A stretch of 38,444 nucleotides of DNA, taken from contig CACKSH010000017.1 of assembly GCA_902602765.1 (NCBI GenBank), positions 1 to 38,444 on the forward strand, read 5' to 3'. The notes below the pieces were generated by a model. That model worked only from the letters and a program-made list of their open reading frames with translations, was not told the origin of the DNA and did not search any database. The DNA is from Paracoccaceae bacterium (GTDB taxonomy: Bacteria; Pseudomonadota; Alphaproteobacteria; Rhodobacterales; Rhodobacteraceae). Shown one piece after another: positions 33,663 to 38,444 of this stretch (the first letter of the stretch is position 1; every line of letters starts with the position of its first letter). Position numbers and translations under genes: made by a program.

Positions 33663-35054
33663 ATGCTTAACGAGGAAGAGACAAATGCCAGCGATTTAAG
33701 TTCGAAAGATGCCTCTTACGTTCTTGATAAGCATAAAATGGCAGTTGTGCTGTCTGCTCTAGCCAGCGGAAATCGTGTAAATCTTACGGAAGTACTTGAG
33801 CCGTTACATCCAGCTGATATTGCGGACTTAATTGAACAGCTAAGTACAACAGACCGGGCACGATTCATAAGATTGTACGATAAAGAATTTCATGGTGAAA
33901 TCTTAGCAGAAATCGATGAACACATCCGCGAAGAAGTTATTTCAGAGTTGAACCCAGATGTTCTTGCAGAGGCTGTACGGGACCTTGAAAGTGATGACGT
34001 TGTTGATCTGGTTGAGGATTTAGAAGAAGAGCAGAAAGAAACCATTCTAGGTGCGCTGGATGAGGGTGATCGAGTAGCTGTTAAAAGCTTGTTGAGTTAC
34101 CCCGAACACTCGGCTGGTCGGCTAATGCAGAGAGAAGTTGTTATAGCTCCAGAGCATTGGTCTGTAGGCAAGGCGATAAATTTTTTGAGAAGTAATGCTA
34201 ATTTGCCAGAACAGTTTTATCACATTGTTTTGGTAGATCCTCGCTTACATCCTGTGGGTAATGTTTCCCTTGGAAAATTAATGTCATCTAAAAGATCGGT
34301 CTTGTTGGAGGAAATTATTGAAGATGCATTCCAAGTTATACCGGCTGATCAAAACGAAGCAGATGTAGCCTATGCTTTTAACCAATATCATTTGATTTCG
34401 GCACCAGTAGTCGACCGAGATAATAGGGTTGTTGGTGTTATAACTATAGATGATGCAATGGTTGTTTTAGATGAAGAGCTCGAAGAAGATATTATGTTAT
34501 TGGCCGGTGTCGGAGATAGTAGCGTGAGTGACACTATCACTGAGACTGTAAAAGGCCGATTGCCATGGCTTACGGTCAATTTAGTAACCGCTATAATTGC
34601 TTCCATTGTTATTGCGCAGTTTGAGGCAACCATTGCTCAGTTTGTGGCACTGGCAATATTAATGCCAATAATTGCCTCAATGGGGGGAAATGCTGGAACT
34701 CAAAGTTTAACTGTAGCAGTGCGGGCGATAGCAACAAAAGATATCTCCAGCACAAATATCGGTCGTGTTATTCGTCGTGAAGTTGGAGTTGGAATTCTTA
34801 CTGGTTTAATCTTTGCTGTTGCGATGGGCTTAATCGGGATTTTTTGGTTCGGCACCGCCATGCTGGGTGTTGTAATTGCTATGTCCATGTTAATAAATCT
34901 TGTCGTTGCAAATCTTGCAGGGACAACAATACCAGTTATTCTGGAAAAATTGGGAATCGATCCTGCTTTGGCATCAGGAGCGTTCGTCACAACCGTAACA
35001 GATGTAGTAGGTTTCTTTGCCTTTTTAAGCATTGCTGGGATTTTATTATTATGA
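33663..35054 (+). CDS. mgtE: Magnesium transporter MgtE
   Basis: Mg2+-gated magnesium channel of 463 residues. The cytoplasmic N domain has acidic superhelical repeats (LHPADIADLIEQL, VVDLVEDLEEEQ). A paired CBS domain follows (about residues 140-265), then five transmembrane helices including the conserved MPIIASMGGNAGTQSLTVAV stretch of the pore and the VTTVTDVVGFFAFLSIAG end. The ATG at 33663 follows GGAGG; the frame is open further upstream but that part lies in guaD's start region. The TGA stop overlaps the next gene's ATG (ATGA). No M-box riboswitch was recognised upstream. Confidence 0.95.
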   Translation: MLNEEETNASDLSSKDASYVLDKHKMAVVLSALASGNRVNLTEVLEPLHPADIADLIEQLSTTDRARFIRLYDKEFHGEILAEIDEHIREEVISELNPDVLAEAVRDLESDDVVDLVEDLEEEQKETILGALDEGDRVAVKSLLSYPEHSAGRLMQREVVIAPEHWSVGKAINFLRSNANLPEQFYHIVLVDPRLHPVGNVSLGKLMSSKRSVLLEEIIEDAFQVIPADQNEADVAYAFNQYHLISAPVVDRDNRVVGVITIDDAMVVLDEELEEDIMLLAGVGDSSVSDTITETVKGRLPWLTVNLVTAIIASIVIAQFEATIAQFVALAILMPIIASMGGNAGTQSLTVAVRAIATKDISSTNIGRVIRREVGVGILTGLIFAVAMGLIGIFWFGTAMLGVVIAMSMLINLVVANLAGTTIPVILEKLGIDPALASGAFVTTVTDVVGFFAFLSIAGILLL

Positions 35055-35620
35055 TGGATACCCAAGCTTTAAAAAATGATGTTCGCAAAAAAATATTTGA
35101 GAAACGCAAATTAGCTCACAACGCAAGAGATACCAGTGATACACTTCTTTTGTCTTCTTTTTTAGGAGATTTTCGTGGCCACTCTATGGCAGGTTATATG
35201 CCAATAAGGACTGAAATTGACCCGCTTCCTGCTATGACTGAGATGTCATTTTATGGTAAAGTCGGTGTTCCAGTTATTCAGGGAATGAATAAGCCACTAT
35301 TAATTGCTGAGTGGACGCCAAGCACCGAGATGAGAGAAGGGCAATTCGGTGCACAAGTTCCCGTGTCAAAGAACTTCTTTGATCCAGAATTATTAATTGT
35401 GCCGTTGGTAGCATTTGACCGGCAAGGTGGAAGGTTAGGGTATGGCGGCGGATTTTATGATAGAACGCTAGAAAAACTTAAAATGAAGAAACCTGTACTC
35501 GCCGTTGGATTTGCATACAGCTGCCAAGAGATTGAGCAAGTCCCATTGGAAATGACAGATCAAGGTTTAGATTTTGTTATTACAGAGAAGGCGGTGTTAG
35601 ATCTAAGGTCTCAGCCTTGA
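35051..35620 (+). CDS. 5-formyltetrahydrofolate cyclo-ligase
   Basis: Converts 5-formyl-THF to 5,10-methenyl-THF with ATP, salvaging a folate storage form; 189 residues. Signature pieces are VRKKIFEKRKLA at the start, AGYMPIRTEIDP, and the ATP/folate-binding FDRQGGRLGYGGGFYDRTLEK followed by AVGFAYSCQEIEQVP, all typical of the family (MTHFS/YgfA). The ATG at 35051 overlaps the mgtE TGA by four bases; a second ATG follows immediately. The frame is open further upstream within mgtE but that extension is a shadow. Translation is probably coupled to mgtE, though no functional link is known. Confidence 0.94.
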   Translation: MMDTQALKNDVRKKIFEKRKLAHNARDTSDTLLLSSFLGDFRGHSMAGYMPIRTEIDPLPAMTEMSFYGKVGVPVIQGMNKPLLIAEWTPSTEMREGQFGAQVPVSKNFFDPELLIVPLVAFDRQGGRLGYGGGFYDRTLEKLKMKKPVLAVGFAYSCQEIEQVPLEMTDQGLDFVITEKAVLDLRSQP

Positions 35621-35672
35621 TTAGGCTTTCCAATGAGCAAAGTAAATGGTAGGCGCTCGGTAAGTTGGTCTT

Positions 35673-35692
35673 TTAAAGATTGGAATCTTTAA
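35673..35692 (+). promoter_or_regulatory. Hairpin presenting the Shine-Dalgarno of the YmdB-family gene
   Basis: TTAAAGAT at 35673-35680 and ATCTTTAA at 35685-35692 form an 8-bp perfect stem around the tetraloop TGGA. The loop holds the only GGA suitable as Shine-Dalgarno, and the last paired base is the A of the ATG. Regulation is inferred only. Confidence 0.4.
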
Positions 35693-36498
35693 TGAGAATT
35701 ATGTTTTTTGGCGATGTAATGGGTCGGGCAGGGCGTTCTGCAATCATCAACGAACTACAGAATCTACGCTCAAAGCATGATGCTGATTTTGTAATTATAA
35801 ATGCTGAGAATGCATCCAGCGGTCTGGGGTTAAGTGCACAACATGCAATGGATATCCTCAGCGCAGGCGCAGATTGTATAACCTTAGGTGATCATGCATT
35901 TGATCAAAAAGATATGATGCAGTTTATTGAGAAAGAACCCAGGATTATTAGGCCTCTTAACTATGCCAAATCTGCACCAGGTAAAGGCGCTAATATTTTT
36001 AGCGATAATAGAGGCAGAAAAATTTTAGTGTCACAAATTCTTGGTCAAGTATTTATGAAAAGAGCGTTTGATGATCCATTTTCATGCTTAGATTCAATTT
36101 TGAAAAAGCATACCCTAGGTGGTGCAATACAAGCAAGTTTTGTTGATATTCATTGTGAAGCAACTTCTGAAAAGATGGGCGTGGGACATTTTTGTGATGG
36201 AAGAGTGAGCGCCGTGATTGGTACGCATACCCACATCCCCACTGCTGACGCAATGTTATTACCTAAAGGTACTGCATACCAAACGGATGCTGGTATGTGT
36301 GGTGATTATGACAGCGTGATTGGAATGGAAAAGAGTGAACCTTTACGTCGGTTTGTTACTGGGATGGCAAAAGGAAGGTTCTTGCCTGCCACTGGCTCTG
36401 CTACTTTGTGCGGCGTGCTTGTAGAGACGGACGATATATCCGGAAAATCTGTATCTATAAAACCGTTTAAACTCGGCGGAAAAATAGCAACAACTTAG
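35692..36498 (+). CDS. TIGR00282/YmdB family metallophosphoesterase
   Basis: A 268-residue member of the YmdB family (cyclic-nucleotide phosphodiesterase activity in Bacillus YmdB). Metal-binding motifs are all present: FGDVMGRAGR (N-terminal), NAENASSGLG, LGDHAFDQ, DIHCEATSEKMG, and GTHTHIPTADAMLL, followed by YQTDAGMCGDYDSVIG. The ATG at 35692 fits relatives (MRIMFFGDVMGRAGR). A TTG four codons upstream lies within the hairpin. Its TAG is followed one base later by the ATG of the DMT transporter gene. Confidence 0.93.
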   Translation: MRIMFFGDVMGRAGRSAIINELQNLRSKHDADFVIINAENASSGLGLSAQHAMDILSAGADCITLGDHAFDQKDMMQFIEKEPRIIRPLNYAKSAPGKGANIFSDNRGRKILVSQILGQVFMKRAFDDPFSCLDSILKKHTLGGAIQASFVDIHCEATSEKMGVGHFCDGRVSAVIGTHTHIPTADAMLLPKGTAYQTDAGMCGDYDSVIGMEKSEPLRRFVTGMAKGRFLPATGSATLCGVLVETDDISGKSVSIKPFKLGGKIATT

Positions 36499-36499
36499 A

Positions 36500-37414
36500 A
36501 TGAACGTTTCGTTAATTCCTTATATAGTTTTAATTTTGATGGGGGCTGCTTGGGGCTTAAGTATTCCACTCACAAAGATCACTGTTTCTACAGGTTATGG
36601 TCAATTTGGGTTAATATTCTGGCAATTTTTTATTGCTGTCATCGTGCTCGGATTTATATTATTACTGCGACGTAAAAGACCTATTTTTGAGCGAAAAACA
36701 ATTTTTCTTTTTATAGTTTTAGCTCTTTTGGGAACAATTTTCCCTAACTCAGCATCTTATGTGGCAACCTACTATTTGCCGGCAAGTTTTATTGCAATAT
36801 TGATTGCGACTGTACCAATGTTTTCTTTTCCAATGGCTATGTTAATGGGGCTTGAGAAAAAAGATTTCAGACGAATTTCTGGATTATTCATTGGTTTACT
36901 AGGGATTGTTATATTAACAACACCTGAGGCGAGCTTCCCAGATCGTCATCTACTTATTTTTATACCACTGGCGCTTTTAGCCCCGTTTTTTTATGCAATT
37001 GAGGGAAATTATGTCGACAAATATGGTACTGCTGGCCAAGATCCCATCCAAACATTCACTGGAGCATCTATTCTAGGGACTTTTATGATCCTACCAGTAA
37101 CTATTTCCACAGGACAATGGATAGACCCTTTCCAGCCTTGGCCTATAGAAAATTATACCCATGTAGCCTCATCTTGTTGTCATGCATTTGCCTATTGTAC
37201 TTATGTTTGGTTGGTCTCTCGTGCTGGAGCTGTTTTTACCGCACAAGTTGCATATTTCGTCACCGCATGGGGCGTGGCCTGGTCTATTTTAATTCTGGGA
37301 GAGGAGACATCTCGGTACCTATGGCTCTCAGTAGCTTTCATGTTATTTGGAATGTTTTTGGTATTGCCAAAAAATAATCGTGTTAAAACAACGAGCAACG
37401 TTGGGGCTCATTAA
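36500..37414 (+). CDS. EamA/DMT family transporter
   Basis: Drug/metabolite transporter superfamily permease of 304 residues with about ten hydrophobic helices in two EamA repeats. The GAAWGLSIPLTKITV start, the APFFYAIEGNYVDKY segment opening the second half, and the AQVAYFVTAWGVAWSILILGE stretch near the end are typical. The substrate is unknown. The start codon is one base after the preceding stop, so co-translation with the phosphoesterase is likely. Confidence 0.9.
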   Translation: MNVSLIPYIVLILMGAAWGLSIPLTKITVSTGYGQFGLIFWQFFIAVIVLGFILLLRRKRPIFERKTIFLFIVLALLGTIFPNSASYVATYYLPASFIAILIATVPMFSFPMAMLMGLEKKDFRRISGLFIGLLGIVILTTPEASFPDRHLLIFIPLALLAPFFYAIEGNYVDKYGTAGQDPIQTFTGASILGTFMILPVTISTGQWIDPFQPWPIENYTHVASSCCHAFAYCTYVWLVSRAGAVFTAQVAYFVTAWGVAWSILILGEETSRYLWLSVAFMLFGMFLVLPKNNRVKTTSNVGAH

Positions 37415-37491
37415 TGGCAATGCATTGAATTTGTTCTTGCCCTAGCATCAAGCAGTTATTAAATAAAAGACGTTTTGCTATGGAGGAATAA

Positions 37492-38241
37492 ATGGCGGGT
37501 CACTCGAAGTGGGCGAATATCCAACACCGTAAGGGGCGCCAAGATGCTGCTCGGTCAAAATTATTTTCCAAGCTTAGCAGAGAAATCACAGTAGCGGCTA
37601 AAATGGGTGATCCGGATCCGGAAAAAAATCCACGTCTGCGGTTGGCTGTGAAGGAAGCAAAATCCAACTCTGTTCCGAAGGACGTCATCGAAAGAGCTAT
37701 TAAAAAATCAATGGCTGGTGAAGGCGATGAATATGAAGAAATTCGTTATGAAGGATACGGGCCAAATGGAGTAGCTGTAATTGTTGAAGCGATGACCGAT
37801 AATAGAAATCGCACGGCTTCGAATGTACGCTCCATATTTTCTAAACACGGTGGGAACCTTGGTGAAACGGGTTCGGTTGGTTTTATGTTTGAGAGAAAGG
37901 GAGAGATTTTATATCGCCCTGAAGCTGGAGATGCTGAAACCATAATGATGGCTGCCATTGAAGCTGGAGCAGAAGACGTTGAGAGCATAAGTGAGGGCCA
38001 TATTATATGGTGCGCTGATTTAGATTTGAATGATGTAGCTTCATCTTTGGAGACAGAATTAGGTGAGAGTGAGGCTACTAAACTTATTTGGAAGCCGACA
38101 ACTACTACTGAACTTGATCTAGGTTCTATGCAAAAACTGATGAAACTAGTGGACTCACTGGAGGATGACGATGATGTGCAAAGGGTGACAACGAACTTTG
38201 AGGCATCTGATGAGGTAATGTTGGCTCTGCAAGAAATGTAA
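37492..38241 (+). CDS. YebC/PmpR family DNA-binding transcriptional regulator
   Basis: A 249-residue YebC family protein (TACO1 homologue). The N-terminus [20 protein letters not shown] is the classic signature, followed by [29 protein letters not shown]-like residues, [14 protein letters not shown] and [19 protein letters not shown]. It acts as a transcription regulator in some bacteria and as a translation factor easing ribosome stalling in others. GGAGG precedes the ATG. It stands alone, 77 bp after the transporter gene. Confidence 0.97.
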   Translation: MAGHSKWANIQHRKGRQDAARSKLFSKLSREITVAAKMGDPDPEKNPRLRLAVKEAKSNSVPKDVIERAIKKSMAGEGDEYEEIRYEGYGPNGVAVIVEAMTDNRNRTASNVRSIFSKHGGNLGETGSVGFMFERKGEILYRPEAGDAETIMMAAIEAGAEDVESISEGHIIWCADLDLNDVASSLETELGESEATKLIWKPTTTTELDLGSMQKLMKLVDSLEDDDDVQRVTTNFEASDEVMLALQEM

Positions 38242-38291
38242 TTTTAATCAGCATTGCATAAGCAAGGCTTCATAATAAGGTAATTAATTTT

Positions 38292-38444
38292 TTGGAAAAT
38301 TTTTTGTCTGGGTTTCTCCTGGGCTTATCGCTTATACTCGCTATAGGTCCGCAGAATGCTTTTATCCTCAAAGCTGGTCTGATAAAGCAGTTTGTTCCAC
38401 TATTATGCTTGGTATGCGCTACTTCTGATGCCGTTTTGATACTT
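38292..38444 (+). CDS. LysE/ArgO family amino-acid exporter, N-terminal fragment
   Basis: The first 51 codons of a LysE-type exporter. A TTG at 38292 opens MENFLSGFLLGLSLILAIGP, followed by QNAFILKAGL, the LysE signature (GPQNAF), and a second helix with CLVCATSDAVLIL. AAGG lies upstream at about 38277-38280, slightly far. The rest is beyond the window. ArgO (arginine) and LysE (lysine) specificity cannot be separated here. Confidence 0.88.
   Translation, partial: MENFLSGFLLGLSLILAIGPQNAFILKAGLIKQFVPLLCLVCATSDAVLIL

Overview
The window is a gene-dense, A+T-rich piece of an alphaproteobacterial chromosome, most likely from a low-G+C marine member of the Rhodobacterales (Roseobacter-like). The placement rests on recalled protein similarity and gene order: mdh / NnrU-family gene / sdhCDAB, ccr beside ecm, lysC followed by ptsP, and an IleS N-terminus of typical Rhodobacterales form. 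I saw no prophage, insertion sequence, CRISPR array, tRNA or rRNA. Almost everything is core metabolism, transport or housekeeping. TTG start codons recur, and sdhA is the clearest case.

Layout. 1-4891: 5' part of mdh (minus), an NnrU-family membrane protein, and the succinate dehydrogenase operon sdhCDAB. 4918-9725: ecm, a GNAT acetyltransferase and deoD on the minus strand, with ccr divergent from ecm. ccr and ecm are two signature steps of the ethylmalonyl-CoA pathway for acetyl-CoA assimilation. Two hairpin terminators follow ccr. 9860-13003: a RecD-like helicase, a broken dtd gene (D-aminoacyl-tRNA deacylase), an RluB-type pseudouridine synthase and tadA. 13065-20184 (all minus): ileS, ptsP, lysC and a DUF1178 protein.

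20250-24757: a phytanoyl-CoA dioxygenase-like protein, a divergent zinc alcohol dehydrogenase, and the 5-oxoprolinase operon pxpB-pxpC-pxpA. 24927-28021: gatC-gatA, a putative lipoprotein with an Excalibur-like C-terminus, the RNase P RNA gene rnpB, rpmG (55 aa) and a shared bidirectional terminator. 28042-33539: a Bax-inhibitor-1 family protein, a quinone oxidoreductase, a histidinol-phosphatase-like gene coupled to a probable 8-oxoguanine deaminase, and guanine deaminase. 33663-38444: mgtE coupled to a 5-formyltetrahydrofolate cyclo-ligase, a YmdB-family phosphoesterase coupled to a DMT transporter, the YebC-family regulator, and the start of a LysE/ArgO exporter.

The genes describe a heterotroph that assimilates acetate-like carbon, respires succinate and salvages purines (deoD, guaD, 8-oxoguanine deaminase) and 5-oxoproline. 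I found no convincing wholly new multi-gene system. The best anomalies are the dtd pseudogene, a pair of mutually exclusive helices ahead of sdhC, a 24-bp perfect palindrome across the ptsP stop codon, a hairpin holding the Shine-Dalgarno of the YmdB-family gene in its loop, and the small lipoprotein between gatA and rnpB.
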